A stretch of DNA of 14,196 nt from Alphaproteobacteria bacterium. GTDB taxonomy: Bacteria; Pseudomonadota; Alphaproteobacteria; CAAHEQ01; UBA3637. The position numbers were made by a program, and so were the translations under genes. This document shows, piece after piece, positions 1-8,215 of this stretch; positions within the stretch are counted from its first letter, which is position 1, and every line of letters begins with the position of its first letter. The stretch spans positions 1 to 14,196 of the forward strand of contig CAAHEQ010000087.1 of NCBI GenBank assembly GCA_900772625.1, given 5' to 3'. A model generated the notes under the pieces. The model saw nothing but the letters and a program-made list of their open reading frames with translations, was not told where the DNA came from and did not search any database.

Positions 1-39
1 AAAATGTCGCGCATTATATCACAAAAAAGCGCAAAATGC

Positions 40-75
40 AATGAAAAAGGCAGCGCCATAAACACTGCCTTTTAA
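40..75 (-). terminator. Intrinsic terminator of the glycyl-tRNA synthetase gene
   Basis: Arms at 45-55 and 63-73 form an 11-bp stem on the minus-strand RNA (one G-U pair) around a 7-nt loop. The stem contains GGCAG/CTGCC and ends in a run of five U at 48-44. It starts about 20 nt past the synthetase stop, where a rho-independent terminator is expected. Nothing else is visible in bases 1-40. Confidence 0.8.
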
Positions 76-95
76 TTTATCAAAAGCACAAAGCC

Positions 96-1460
96 TTAGA
101 TGAATTGGTTTTTGAAGTAATCGGCCAATTCGTCCACAGCAACACGTGTTTGCGCCATTGTGTCGCGATCACGTACAGTGACTGTTGCAGGCGATTGTTC
201 GATTGTTTCAAAGTCGACTGTCACACAGAATGGTGTACCGATTTCATCGTGACGGCGATAAGCTTTACCGATGTTGCCGCTGTCTTCCAACATAATGCGG
301 CCGATACCTGTTTTTAACAGCTTTTCTTTAATTTCGTGAGCAACTTTCATAATTTCTGGATTGTTGCGCTTGAGCGGAATGACGGCGACTTTGACAGGCG
401 ATAAGTGCTTTTTGAGCTTTAACACAATGCGTGTTTCGCCGTTTGGCAAAGTTTCTTCATTGTAGGCTTCTGTCATTACCGCGAGCACACCACGATCCAC
501 ACCTGCTGCAGGTTCAACGACATAAGGAACGAACCATTTTTTCGTTTCTTCGTCAAACAAAGCCAACTTAGCATTTGAATCTTTGTTTTCGTGTACATGT
601 GCCGTAATGTTCAAATCGCTTTGATTTTTGGTGTGATTACCCAAGTCGTAGTCCGTACGGTTTGCAACACCCTCCAATTCTTCAATACCAATAGGATATT
701 CATATTGTAAATCGTATGTTGCTTTAGAATAATGCGCCAAATCTTCCTTTGGTACCGTCAGAACGTGGATTTTTTCACGAGGCAAACCTTGTTTGACCCA
801 CCAGTTAATGCGTTCTTCTTTCCAATACTCGTGCCATTTTTCGTCTTCACCAGGTTTAACAAAAAACTCCAATTCCATTTGTTCGAATTCACGCAAGCGG
901 AACACAAAGTTGCGGGGTGTAATTTCGTTGCGGAAAGATTTACCGATTTGTGCAATACCAAAAGGTACTTTTCTGGACGTAGAGTCCACAATATTTTTAA
1001 ACTCAATAAATGTTGATTGAGCTGTTTCAGGGCGTAAATATGCGATATTATCGCCTGTATCCACAGGACCAACAGACGTTTTAAACATCAAGTTAAATGG
1101 GCGCGCTTCTGTTAAATCCGTGCTGCCGCAATTGGGGCATTTGCCGTCTTTGACGTGGTCGGCGCGCATACGCATTTTACATTTTTTGCAATCGCACAAA
1201 GGATCCGAAAAAGTATCCTCATGGCCACTATGTTTTAAAACCTGACGCAAGGACAAAATTGATGCGTCCAGCCCTTCCACGTCATCGCGTTCGTAAATCA
1301 TTGCACGCCACCACGCGTTTTTCAAATTGTTTTTGAGTTCGACACCTAAAGGACCGTAATCGTAAACACCTTGCAACCCGCCGTAAATATCAGCGCTTTG
1401 AAAAATAAAACCACGACGTTTGCACAGCGAAACGAGTTGATCCATACTTGTAGCAGCCAT
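96..1460 (-). CDS. glyS: Glycine--tRNA ligase, single-chain dimeric (alpha2) type
   Basis: This class II aminoacyl-tRNA synthetase charges tRNA-Gly with glycine using ATP in the cytoplasm. It has 454 residues, the normal length for the homodimeric bacterial form. An N-terminal segment ([16 protein letters not shown], 13-28) and YDYGPLG (33-39) are typical of the family. A cysteine cluster at C89, C91, C94, C108 and C111 looks like a zinc-binding insertion. Motif 2 lies around 168-200 ([19 protein letters not shown]) and motif 3 around 315-333 ([14 protein letters not shown]). The C-terminal anticodon-binding domain covers about 353-450. The ATG at 1460 follows GGAG at a good distance and a strong promoter. 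The symbol follows usage for single-chain enzymes (also glyQS or glyRS). Most Proteobacteria I know use the unrelated alpha2beta2 GlyQ/GlyS enzyme, so this type is unusual here; acquisition by transfer is an inference. Confidence 0.96.
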   Translation of the reverse strand: MAATSMDQLVSLCKRRGFIFQSADIYGGLQGVYDYGPLGVELKNNLKNAWWRAMIYERDDVEGLDASILSLRQVLKHSGHEDTFSDPLCDCKKCKMRMRADHVKDGKCPNCGSTDLTEARPFNLMFKTSVGPVDTGDNIAYLRPETAQSTFIEFKNIVDSTSRKVPFGIAQIGKSFRNEITPRNFVFRLREFEQMELEFFVKPGEDEKWHEYWKEERINWWVKQGLPREKIHVLTVPKEDLAHYSKATYDLQYEYPIGIEELEGVANRTDYDLGNHTKNQSDLNITAHVHENKDSNAKLALFDEETKKWFVPYVVEPAAGVDRGVLAVMTEAYNEETLPNGETRIVLKLKKHLSPVKVAVIPLKRNNPEIMKVAHEIKEKLLKTGIGRIMLEDSGNIGKAYRRHDEIGTPFCVTVDFETIEQSPATVTVRDRDTMAQTRVAVDELADYFKNQFI

Positions 1461-1500
1461 TTTTAATCTCCATATAATAATCTGCGTTATAATTCTTAAG

Positions 1501-1535
1501 GCTTTTGATTATAAAAGTTTTAAAAATAAAGTCAA
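1501..1535 (-). promoter_or_regulatory. Promoter of the glycyl-tRNA synthetase gene
   Basis: On the minus strand TTGACT (1535-1530) is separated by 16 bp from a perfect TATAAT (1513-1508). Transcription would start near 1501, giving a leader of about 40 nt. A GGAG ribosome-binding site sits just before the ATG. No T-box-like structure fits into so short a leader. Confidence 0.75.
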
Positions 1536-1578
1536 GTCTTACAAAGCGATATTTTTATCTTTAGAATCAAAATTTTGC

Positions 1579-1614
1579 TTTACAGATGAAAATGCTTTTG
1601 CTAGACTGATAAAA
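1579..1614 (+). promoter_or_regulatory. Predicted promoter of the Sel1-repeat gene
   Basis: TTTACA (1579-1584), a 17-bp spacer and TAGACT (1602-1607) make a plausible sigma70-type promoter. It lies about 25 nt upstream of an AAGGAAG ribosome-binding site (1628-1634) for the ATG at 1640. The -10 is imperfect, so the call is moderate. Confidence 0.5.
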
Positions 1615-1639
1615 AAATGAGAAAGAAAAGGAAGTTTAT

Positions 1640-2716
1640 ATGCGAAAATTACTGTTGTTTTTGAGCGCGTTGATGCTCTTTGGAACGCCAGCCAAAGCCG
1701 ATTACGCCACAGGCGCGGCGTTGTTTCAAAGCGGCAGTTATGAAGCGGCTGCTGCGGCGCTTGCCGATTCTAACGAGGCCAAAGCACTGTACTTGTTGGG
1801 CTATATGTACTATCACGGTATGGGTGTCAGACAAGATTATGGCAAAGCAAAAGAGCTTTTCGAACGATCGATGACGCGCGGCAACCGTGAAGCACGGACT
1901 TTTTTGGGCTATATGTACGACGAAGGCAAAGGTGTGCCTCAAGATAAAAAAAGAGCGTTTGCTTTATATGACGAATCGGCCAAAGACGGCGATCCAACCG
2001 CTATTGTCAACTTGGGCGTTTTGTATTATTTAGGACAAGGCGTTGCGCAGAATTACGACAAAGCCTTTGAATTGCTGACAAGTATCAAAGATGAACGCAA
2101 TGCGGTTTTGCAATACTATTTGGGCAACATTTACTTTTATGGCTTTGGTACGGACAAAGACGTGCAAAAGGCCGTGATGTATTATTTGCGTGCAGCACAG
2201 CTGGGCTCGGTCGAGGCTCATTATCTGCTGGGGCATATTTATCAAACGGACTATACGCTGGGCGCAAGCTCTGAAAAAGCATTGAAGTACTATGAGTATG
2301 CCGCGATGAATAACTATGCACCTGCTCAGTATAACCTCGCAACAATGTACACAGACGGACAAGTGGGGACGCCTGATAAAATACAAGCTTATGTTTGGTT
2401 GTCCGAAGCGGTGAAAAACAAAATCGAGCAAGCAGGGCCTGCGTTGAGCGAATTGGCCGCGACTATGTCGATGCAGGAAATCGCGACCGCAAAAACGAAA
2501 ATTATTGAATTGGATAGGCAGCTTTCAAAACCCGAGATGATATCGCCGTCTTTGTCGGAAGACCTTGGCGCAAACTCGCTTTTAAAAGTGCCTGACAGCA
2601 CTGCCGTGGCTGCTGGGTCGCCAGGATTTACAACAGGCAATGCTGCTCCTGCCAGCACAGAAAGTGCAGCACCACGCCGCAGAGCTCGTTCCCCACGTAT
2701 GATCAGGAGAAGATAA
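1640..2716 (+). CDS. Secreted Sel1-like repeat (TPR-related) protein
   Basis: A 358-residue protein with a clear signal peptide: basic MRK, a hydrophobic core to about residue 14, and a likely cut after A-K-A at residue 20. It is therefore probably periplasmic. About six Sel1-like repeats follow, at roughly 47-80, 83-117, 119-152, 156-190, 192-224 and 228-262. Each carries the A-x-x-x-L-G-x-x-Y-x-x-G-x-G-V-x-x-D-x-x-K-A pattern. Such repeats form helical solenoids that bind other proteins. The partner cannot be read from the sequence. After about 290 the protein turns into an Ala/Ser/Pro-rich, low-complexity tail that ends in a very basic stretch (RRRARSPRMIRRR). The stop is one base from the next ATG, so the two genes are almost certainly co-transcribed and translationally coupled. 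The class is certain; the function is unknown. Confidence 0.9.
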   Translation: MRKLLLFLSALMLFGTPAKADYATGAALFQSGSYEAAAAALADSNEAKALYLLGYMYYHGMGVRQDYGKAKELFERSMTRGNREARTFLGYMYDEGKGVPQDKKRAFALYDESAKDGDPTAIVNLGVLYYLGQGVAQNYDKAFELLTSIKDERNAVLQYYLGNIYFYGFGTDKDVQKAVMYYLRAAQLGSVEAHYLLGHIYQTDYTLGASSEKALKYYEYAAMNNYAPAQYNLATMYTDGQVGTPDKIQAYVWLSEAVKNKIEQAGPALSELAATMSMQEIATAKTKIIELDRQLSKPEMISPSLSEDLGANSLLKVPDSTAVAAGSPGFTTGNAAPASTESAAPRRRARSPRMIRRR

Positions 2717-2717
2717 T

Positions 2718-3026
2718 ATGTTAAAAACTATGCACAAATCACTTTCGTTTCAATTTGCCGATGTTGTAGGTGTTTTAAGCGGTTTGATTTTGATAGGCTT
2801 TGCGCCAGACAGCGAACTTTTCGCAATCATCATTCGTCCACAATTATATGGTGGCATTTTCCTTGCGGTTGTTTTGTTCCGCTTGTGGTATTGGATTTTC
2901 GCTTGCCATGCTGAGCGCGCATATTCTCGCTCGATTGTCAAACACATTATCTCGGACTTTTTGCGCATCGTTTTAGCGGTTATCTCGACAATCGGGATTT
3001 ACTTTTTCTCGCGTTCGCTGAAATAA
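2718..3026 (+). CDS. Small three-helix inner-membrane protein, unknown function
   Basis: I do not recognise this 102-residue protein. Three hydrophobic segments at about 13-29, 42-63 and 78-98 predict an inner-membrane protein with very short loops. The stretch between helices 2 and 3 (HAERAYSRSIVKH) is basic and is likely cytoplasmic by the positive-inside rule. AGGAGAAG at 2704-2711, inside the end of the Sel1 gene, is its ribosome-binding site. The ATG begins one base after the upstream TAA. That tight coupling suggests the two products work together, perhaps as a membrane anchor or partner for the periplasmic repeat protein. This is inference only. Confidence 0.8.
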   Translation: MLKTMHKSLSFQFADVVGVLSGLILIGFAPDSELFAIIIRPQLYGGIFLAVVLFRLWYWIFACHAERAYSRSIVKHIISDFLRIVLAVISTIGIYFFSRSLK

Positions 3027-3047
3027 CGCTTGCATTTTATTTTTTTT
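3011..3047 (+). terminator. Possible weak intrinsic terminator of the Sel1/membrane-protein unit
   Basis: GCGTT (3011-3015) and AACGC (3025-3029) can pair around the stop codon. They are followed by a T-rich run interrupted only by GCA and A (3030-3047). The stem is only 5 bp, and the T run overlaps the -35 region of the next promoter, so the call is tentative. Confidence 0.3.
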
Positions 3048-3063
3048 GGACTATAATGGCTTT
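3030..3063 (+). promoter_or_regulatory. Promoter of the DUF4167 gene
   Basis: TTGCAT (3030-3035), a 16-bp spacer and a perfect TATAAT (3052-3057). The predicted start near 3064 gives a leader of about 100 nt, longer than elsewhere in this window. Confidence 0.6.
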
Positions 3064-3066
3064 CAC

Positions 3067-3125
3067 GTTTTGAAAAGAAAATTTCAAAACAGCGCTTTGT
3101 GATTTTGATAAGTTAACTTAAGCGC
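3067..3125 (+). promoter_or_regulatory. Structured 5' leader upstream of the DUF4167 gene
   Basis: A perfect 9-bp inverted repeat (GTTTTGAAA at 3067-3075, TTTCAAAAC at 3082-3090, loop 6 nt) begins a few bases after the predicted transcription start. A second pair, GCGCTT (3092-3097) and AAGCGC (3120-3125), follows with a 22-nt loop. There is no T run, so this is not a terminator. It could be an operator, an RNA-stabilising 5' hairpin or a control element. It matches no riboswitch I recognise. Confidence 0.4.
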
Positions 3126-3163
3126 AAGACATTTTTACACGACAATAAATTGGTTGAATACAA

Positions 3164-3823
3164 ATGAAGATTTTAAATCATAATCGTTCTAATGGACGAC
3201 ACGGGCGTTTTAATAATAACCGCCATACAAACTTTTTTACACGCAACACTCCGTTTGATAGCTCCAGCGCGGCAGGCCGTGTACGCGGCACAGCACAACA
3301 GCTGATCGACAAATATATGTCGCTTGCAAAAGATGCACGCAACCAAGACGATCGTGTGATGTATGAAACTTATTTGCAATATGCAGATCATTATACACGC
3401 CTTTTAGCGCAGGCAATTTTGAACGAGCAGCCTCGTACGGCTTCGCAAAATGCTGATGCGCAGCCAGAGGCGGAATCGGCACAAGTGCAAAACATTGAAA
3501 TTAAGACTTCTGACGAGGCGCAAGACAGCGAATCGTTGGCGCAATTGGATGCTGAAAATGCTGCGGCCGAGCCGTCGGAACAAGCGGGTGAAGCTGCCAC
3601 GCCTGCGCCAGAAAAGCGCCCAACGCGTTCCCGCCGTCCACGCCAAAAGATTTTCACACCGCAATCACGTGCCAAAGCTTCAGAGGGCAAAGCGCAAGCT
3701 AAAGTAGCCCTTGAGCAAAATGCCACAGATGCATCGCAATCGGCCGAGCAAGCAAAGGCTTCAACGTTGAGTTTGCCAAACGCCGAGCCTCAACGCGTGC
3801 AAGTACCTTTGGATGCTGAATAA
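3164..3823 (+). CDS. DUF4167 domain protein
   Basis: This 219-residue protein starts with a disordered Asn/Arg/Gly/His-rich segment (1-35) of the kind seen in RNA-binding tails. The compact conserved DUF4167 domain follows at about 38-85, seen as RGTAQQLIDKYMSLAKDA and DRVMYETYLQYADHY. The rest is low complexity: Ala/Glu/Gln-rich and acidic, broken by a basic patch near 150-165 (RPTRSRRPRQK). The family is typical of Alphaproteobacteria and its molecular role is not known to me; the basic N-terminus suggests nucleic-acid binding, which is inference. The ribosome-binding site before the ATG at 3164 is weak (GGTTGA at best). The gene stands alone, with its own promoter and a structured leader. 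Confidence 0.88.
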   Translation: MKILNHNRSNGRHGRFNNNRHTNFFTRNTPFDSSSAAGRVRGTAQQLIDKYMSLAKDARNQDDRVMYETYLQYADHYTRLLAQAILNEQPRTASQNADAQPEAESAQVQNIEIKTSDEAQDSESLAQLDAENAAAEPSEQAGEAATPAPEKRPTRSRRPRQKIFTPQSRAKASEGKAQAKVALEQNATDASQSAEQAKASTLSLPNAEPQRVQVPLDAE

Positions 3824-3866
3824 AAAATTAACAAAAACTTAAAAATTATGCTTTCTTTTTTCCCAA

Positions 3867-3889
3867 GCTCGTGCTATATAAAAACGAGC
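3867..3889 (+). promoter_or_regulatory. Short inverted repeat just upstream of the glgB ribosome-binding site
   Basis: GCTCGT (3867-3872) and ACGAGC (3884-3889) flank an 11-nt loop that contains a TATATA -10-like sequence. The right arm ends one base before the AGGGAG ribosome-binding site (3891-3896). It may be an operator over a weak promoter or a leader hairpin; no convincing -35 was found. Confidence 0.3.
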
Positions 3890-3901
3890 AAGGGAGAAAA
3901 T

Positions 3902-6136
3902 ATGAAAGAAAACTTAAGTGCCTCTTTTAAACATTCGTTGATGACTTTTGGGTATTCAGACCCTTTTTCTGTGCTGGGAATGCACCGTTCGGATAATGGT
4001 GGTTTGTTCATTCGTGTGTGCTATCCAAACGCCGAGCGAATCGAAGTGCTATCCTCGGATGCACAAAACGTCATTGGGCAAATGGAGATAATCCATTCGG
4101 CGGGGCTATTTCAATTAAACTTGCCCGACAAAAAAGAGTTTTTTGATTACAAACTGCGCATTTTCTTTGCAGATGGGCGCAATTATGTCGCATACGATCC
4201 ATATCGTTTTTCACCCGTTTTGTCGGATTACGATTTGTACTTGCTGTCGGAGGGCACGCACAAAAATCTGTATGAAAAGCTGGGCGCACACTTGATGACG
4301 CACGAAGGTGTTAAGGGTGTTTGCTTTGCCGTTTGGGCGCCGAATGCTAAGCGCGTCAGCGTGGTCGGCAACTTCAACACATGGGACGGCAGACGCCATA
4401 TGATGCGCATGCGAGAAGGGCACGGCATTTGGGAGCTGTTTATCCCCGAGCTTCAAGAAGGCGAATTTTACAAATACGAAATTGTCGATAAAAAAGGCCA
4501 AGTCTTACCGCTTAAGGCCGATCCTGTGGGCTTTGCGGCCGAGTTGCGTCCGAACACGGCCAGCGCGGTTTATAATCCCAAGCGCTATCGCTGGGCAGAT
4601 GAAAAGTGGCTGAAGGCACGCAAGCAAAACGCCAAGGATGTGCTCAATCGTCCGATGAGCATTTACGAAGTGCATTTAGGTTCGTGGCGGCGCAACTCGC
4701 TGGAGGGCAACCGCTTTTTAACATACCGCGAATTGGCGCGTGAATTGCCCGAGTACGTTAAATATATGGGCTTTACACACGTTGAGTTTCTGCCCGTTTC
4801 CGAATATCCATTTGATGGCTCGTGGGGTTATCAAACGCTGGGGCTTTATGCGCCGACTTCCCGTTATGGCAATCCTGATGATTTCAAGTTTTTGGTCGAT
4901 TGTTTGCACCAAGAAGGCATTGGTGTGATTATCGATTGGGTGCCTGCGCACTTTCCAAAGGATACGTATGGGCTGGAGTACTTTGATGGCACCGCGCTTT
5001 ACGAGCACGCCGATACGCGCAAAGGCGAACAAAAAGAGTGGGGCACAAAAGTTTATAACTATGGCCGCACAGAAGTTGCTAACTTTTTGCTTGCAAACGC
5101 TCTGTTCTGGCTGCGAGAGTTTCATATTGACGGCTTGCGTGTGGATGCGGTGGCCAGTATGTTATACCTTGACTATGGGCGCAAAGCGGGTGAATGGGTG
5201 CCGAACCGATATGGCGGGCACGAGAATTTGGAGGCGATAGAGTTTCTGCGCCGTTTAAATGAGTGGGTGTATGCCGAAGAGACAGGCGCGGTCACATTTG
5301 CCGAAGAGTCGACTTCATGGCCTATGGTTTCGCGACCAACCTATGTCGGGGGCTTAGGCTTTACGTTTAAATGGAATATGGGCTGGATGAATGACAGCTT
5401 GCAATATATGCGCCGCCAATCTGTGCATCGCAAATTTCACCAATCCGAAATGACGTTCAGTCTGTGCTATGCCTTTAACGAAAACTTTGTTTTGCCTTTG
5501 TCGCATGACGAGGTTGTCAGCGGAAAAGGGCCGCTTTTGGATAAAATGACGGGGGACAGGTGGCAAAAGTTTGCCAACTTGCGCGCCTACTTTACGTTTA
5601 TGTTTACGCACCCAGGCAAGCAGTTGCTCTTTATGGGCAGCGAGTTTGCGCAAGATCACGAATGGAAGTATGATGACAGCTTGTCATGGAACTTGCTTTT
5701 AAACAACCAGCATAGCGGTATTCAACGCCTTGTGAAGGACTTAAACGAACTGCACAAAGCCGAGCCCGCCTTGCACGAGTTGGACTTTGATGAAAAAGGT
5801 TTTGAATGGATTGACGGTTCGGATGTCGAACACAGCGTTATTTCTTATATCCGCAAAGCGAAAAACAGCGATGATTTTATCATCAGTATTTCGAACTTTA
5901 CGCCCGTTGTGTGGCGCGATTATTTGGTGGGCACGCCCGTCAAAGGCACATATACCGAGATTTTCAATTCTGACAAAGCAATTTATGCAGGATCGGGTAT
6001 TGAAAACAAAGGCGATATTGAAACACTGGACCAAGGGTGGAACTTTAAGGAGTTCTCGCTGCGTCTGACATTGCCGCCTTTGTCGACCATTATTTTAAAG
6101 CTGAAAGCTGAACAAGATGTTTCGTCGCAAGCTTAA
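3902..6136 (+). CDS. glgB: 1,4-alpha-glucan (glycogen) branching enzyme, GH13
   Basis: GlgB cuts alpha-1,4 glucan chains and rejoins the cut piece as an alpha-1,6 branch during glycogen synthesis in the cytoplasm. With the ATG at 3902 it has 744 residues, close to the usual 730. That start follows AGGGAG with 5-nt spacing. An upstream in-frame ATG at 3848 has no such site and would add 18 unconserved residues. An N-terminal beta domain (about 15-105) precedes a CBM48 domain (about 115-210, FAVWAPNAKRVSVVGNFNTW). The TIM barrel follows, with the catalytic triad D415 (DGLRVDAV), E468 (TFAEES) and D536 (LPLSHDEVV), each at the E. coli GlgB position plus 10. An all-beta C-terminal domain closes the protein. 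The gene overlaps glgX by 20 nt, so the two are coupled. The glycogen synthase and ADP-glucose genes are not in the window. Confidence 0.97.
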   Translation: MKENLSASFKHSLMTFGYSDPFSVLGMHRSDNGGLFIRVCYPNAERIEVLSSDAQNVIGQMEIIHSAGLFQLNLPDKKEFFDYKLRIFFADGRNYVAYDPYRFSPVLSDYDLYLLSEGTHKNLYEKLGAHLMTHEGVKGVCFAVWAPNAKRVSVVGNFNTWDGRRHMMRMREGHGIWELFIPELQEGEFYKYEIVDKKGQVLPLKADPVGFAAELRPNTASAVYNPKRYRWADEKWLKARKQNAKDVLNRPMSIYEVHLGSWRRNSLEGNRFLTYRELARELPEYVKYMGFTHVEFLPVSEYPFDGSWGYQTLGLYAPTSRYGNPDDFKFLVDCLHQEGIGVIIDWVPAHFPKDTYGLEYFDGTALYEHADTRKGEQKEWGTKVYNYGRTEVANFLLANALFWLREFHIDGLRVDAVASMLYLDYGRKAGEWVPNRYGGHENLEAIEFLRRLNEWVYAEETGAVTFAEESTSWPMVSRPTYVGGLGFTFKWNMGWMNDSLQYMRRQSVHRKFHQSEMTFSLCYAFNENFVLPLSHDEVVSGKGPLLDKMTGDRWQKFANLRAYFTFMFTHPGKQLLFMGSEFAQDHEWKYDDSLSWNLLLNNQHSGIQRLVKDLNELHKAEPALHELDFDEKGFEWIDGSDVEHSVISYIRKAKNSDDFIISISNFTPVVWRDYLVGTPVKGTYTEIFNSDKAIYAGSGIENKGDIETLDQGWNFKEFSLRLTLPPLSTIILKLKAEQDVSSQA

Positions 6137-8138
6137 AACAGAAATAGGCTATCCTTATCCGCTAGGAGCAACGCCCGATCAAGACGGCGTTAACTTTTCG
6201 CTTTTTTCGAAAAATGCCACGCGGGTTTGGTTGTGCTTGTTTAACGGCTTTGGGCACGAAACACACTGTATTGAAATGAAAGATAAAACGGGTGATGTTT
6301 GGCACGTGTATGTGGTGGGCTTGAAAGCAGGACAACGTTATGGCTTTCGTGTAGATGGCGCGTGGGCGCCCGAGGAGGGCTTGCGCTTTAACCGCTATAA
6401 ATTACTACTTGATCCTGCCGCGCGGTTGCTGACTAAAAACATCGAAATGCATCCGTCACAATTTGCGTATCGCTTGGGTGCGAGTGATGCGGACTTATCA
6501 TTTAACAAAACTGACAGTGCGCCGTTTATGCCCAAATGCATCGTTACCGATTTACACCAACTGGACGATGATTTGACTTATGGCAGACCACACACGCCAT
6601 GGGATGAAACGGTGATTTACGAAGCGCATTTAAAGGGCTTTACAATTCTTAATCCAAAAGTCCCGTTTGACTGGCGCGGGCACTTTATGGGGCTTAGCGC
6701 CAAAAAAGTTGTTCAGTATTTGAAATCGCTTGGCATTACAACGCTCGAGCTTTTGCCGACTGCCGCGTTTGTTAATCCTTTGTTTTTAAAGCAAAAGGGC
6801 TTGAGCAATTACTGGGGTTATGACCCTGTGTGCTTTAAAGCGCCACAACCCTCATATTTGAAAGCGCGCGATTTAAGGGGCATTCAAACAATGGTGCGCG
6901 TGTTGCACGAAGCTGGGATCGAGGTTGTCTTGGACGTTGTTTATAACCACACGGGAGAGGGCAACGAGCTTGGTCCATCGCTTTGTTTTAAAGGAATAGA
7001 CAATCCGACTTATTACCGCCTCAGCCCCAAAAACAAGCGTTATTATATGAATGATACAGGGTGCGGCAATATGCTCAACTTTGACTCGCCCGCCACGCTC
7101 GAGCTTGTTTTAAACGCAATGCGCTATTGGGTCGAAGTCTTTGGTATTGACGGCTTTCGCTTTGATTTAGCGACGACTTTGGGACGCACGGGCGAGGGCG
7201 GATTTTGCAAAGATGCGCCGTTCTTCAAAGCCGTCAGCGAAGATAATATGCTGAAAAATGTGAAATTGATTGCAGAACCGTGGGATATTGGCTGGGGAGG
7301 CTATCAGCTGGGACAGTTTCCAAGTGCGTTTGCGGAATGGAATGATAAGTTTCGGGACGCCTGTCGCCGCTTTTGGCGTGGTGATATAGGGCAAGCTGGC
7401 GCTTTGTTCCAACAATTTACTGACGCGCAATATGATCATAAAATCGAACAGACGAATCGTTGGAAGAAAATCAACTTTCTGACGGCGCATGACGGGTTTA
7501 CGGGGGCCGATTTGGTCAGCTACAACGACAAGCATAACGCAGCAAACGGCGAAGACAATCGTGATGGCAATGCAAATAATTGGAGCTGGAACAGCGGTGT
7601 CGAAGGTCAAACAAAAGATCCGTCCGTACTTGCTTTGCGCTTACAACGTTTAAAAGCGATGATGGCTACTTTGCTGTTGTCTAATGGCGTGCCGATGATG
7701 CTTGCGGGTGATGAGTTTTTAAATACGCAATTTGGCAATAATAATGCATATGCTCAAGACAATGAAACGGCATGGCTGAATTGGTCAAAGATTTCGCCTG
7801 CGGGCAAGCAAATGCAATCTTTCATCGCCGATGTTTTGAAAATGCGCCGAGAACATACTTTGTTTGCAGGTGAGTTTTGGGTGTGCTTGCAAGATAAAAA
7901 CGGTATTCCGCTTGATGTGCACAATTTGTGCGAGGGTGTGCGCGATTTTGCTTTTGTTTGTCAGTCTCTTGGCAATACTTACTTTATCATTATGAATGCG
8001 ACAGATGCGTCCGTGCTTTATCGATTGAAGAAAGACACGAGCTATACAGCGCTTCTTGATACATCCAACCAATCGCGATTTGTTGGCGCGGATTTGTCGG
8101 TTGGCGCGTGGAGTATGGTCGTGTTAAAAGAAGATTAA
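6117..8138 (+). CDS. glgX: Glycogen debranching enzyme GlgX, GH13
   Basis: GlgX hydrolyses alpha-1,6 branch points of glycogen, acting in E. coli on the short stubs left by glycogen phosphorylase. This 673-residue protein is slightly longer than E. coli GlgX (657). It opens with YPLGATPDQDGVNFSLFSKNA, the start of the N-terminal CBM48 domain; the GH13 barrel follows. The catalytic residues are D350 (DGFRFDL), E387 (LIAEPWDIG) and D459 (LTAHDGF). LDVVYNHTGEGNELGP and FNLMLAG-like MMLAGDEF are further family blocks. Its ATG lies inside the last codons of glgB with no strong ribosome-binding site of its own, which suggests translational coupling. Pairing a branching with a debranching enzyme points to turnover or trimming of glycogen. 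An isoamylase with other substrate preference is possible, but the GlgX assignment is firm. Confidence 0.95.
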   Translation: MFRRKLKTEIGYPYPLGATPDQDGVNFSLFSKNATRVWLCLFNGFGHETHCIEMKDKTGDVWHVYVVGLKAGQRYGFRVDGAWAPEEGLRFNRYKLLLDPAARLLTKNIEMHPSQFAYRLGASDADLSFNKTDSAPFMPKCIVTDLHQLDDDLTYGRPHTPWDETVIYEAHLKGFTILNPKVPFDWRGHFMGLSAKKVVQYLKSLGITTLELLPTAAFVNPLFLKQKGLSNYWGYDPVCFKAPQPSYLKARDLRGIQTMVRVLHEAGIEVVLDVVYNHTGEGNELGPSLCFKGIDNPTYYRLSPKNKRYYMNDTGCGNMLNFDSPATLELVLNAMRYWVEVFGIDGFRFDLATTLGRTGEGGFCKDAPFFKAVSEDNMLKNVKLIAEPWDIGWGGYQLGQFPSAFAEWNDKFRDACRRFWRGDIGQAGALFQQFTDAQYDHKIEQTNRWKKINFLTAHDGFTGADLVSYNDKHNAANGEDNRDGNANNWSWNSGVEGQTKDPSVLALRLQRLKAMMATLLLSNGVPMMLAGDEFLNTQFGNNNAYAQDNETAWLNWSKISPAGKQMQSFIADVLKMRREHTLFAGEFWVCLQDKNGIPLDVHNLCEGVRDFAFVCQSLGNTYFIIMNATDASVLYRLKKDTSYTALLDTSNQSRFVGADLSVGAWSMVVLKED

Positions 8139-8189
8139 AAGCCTGTGCATCAATTGTTAGACGCTCGCAAAGACTTTTAAGCGTTAGGT

Positions 8190-8215
8190 AAAAAGGGCTT
8201 ATCGGTTGCCTTTTT
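8190..8215. terminator. Probable bidirectional terminator between glgX and bamE
   Basis: AAAAAGG (8190-8196) and CCTTTTT (8209-8215) pair around a 12-nt loop, giving a U-rich end in either direction. It sits between the convergent glgX and bamE genes and overlaps the last codons of bamE. The stem has only two G-C pairs, so strength is uncertain. Confidence 0.45.

Noticed and set aside
1461..1500. T-box or other riboswitch in the glyS leader
   Set aside because: The promoter lies only about 40 nt from the start codon, too short for such an element, and no specifier or antiterminator stem is visible.
3391..3726. Overlapping frames of 85-111 residues on both strands in the DUF4167 gene
   Set aside because: They are shadows of its Ala/Glu/Gln-rich low-complexity region, with no start signals.
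3848..3901. Upstream ATG extending glgB by 18 residues
   Set aside because: No ribosome-binding site, unconserved sequence, and a strong AGGGAG in front of the ATG at 3902 that gives the family-typical start.
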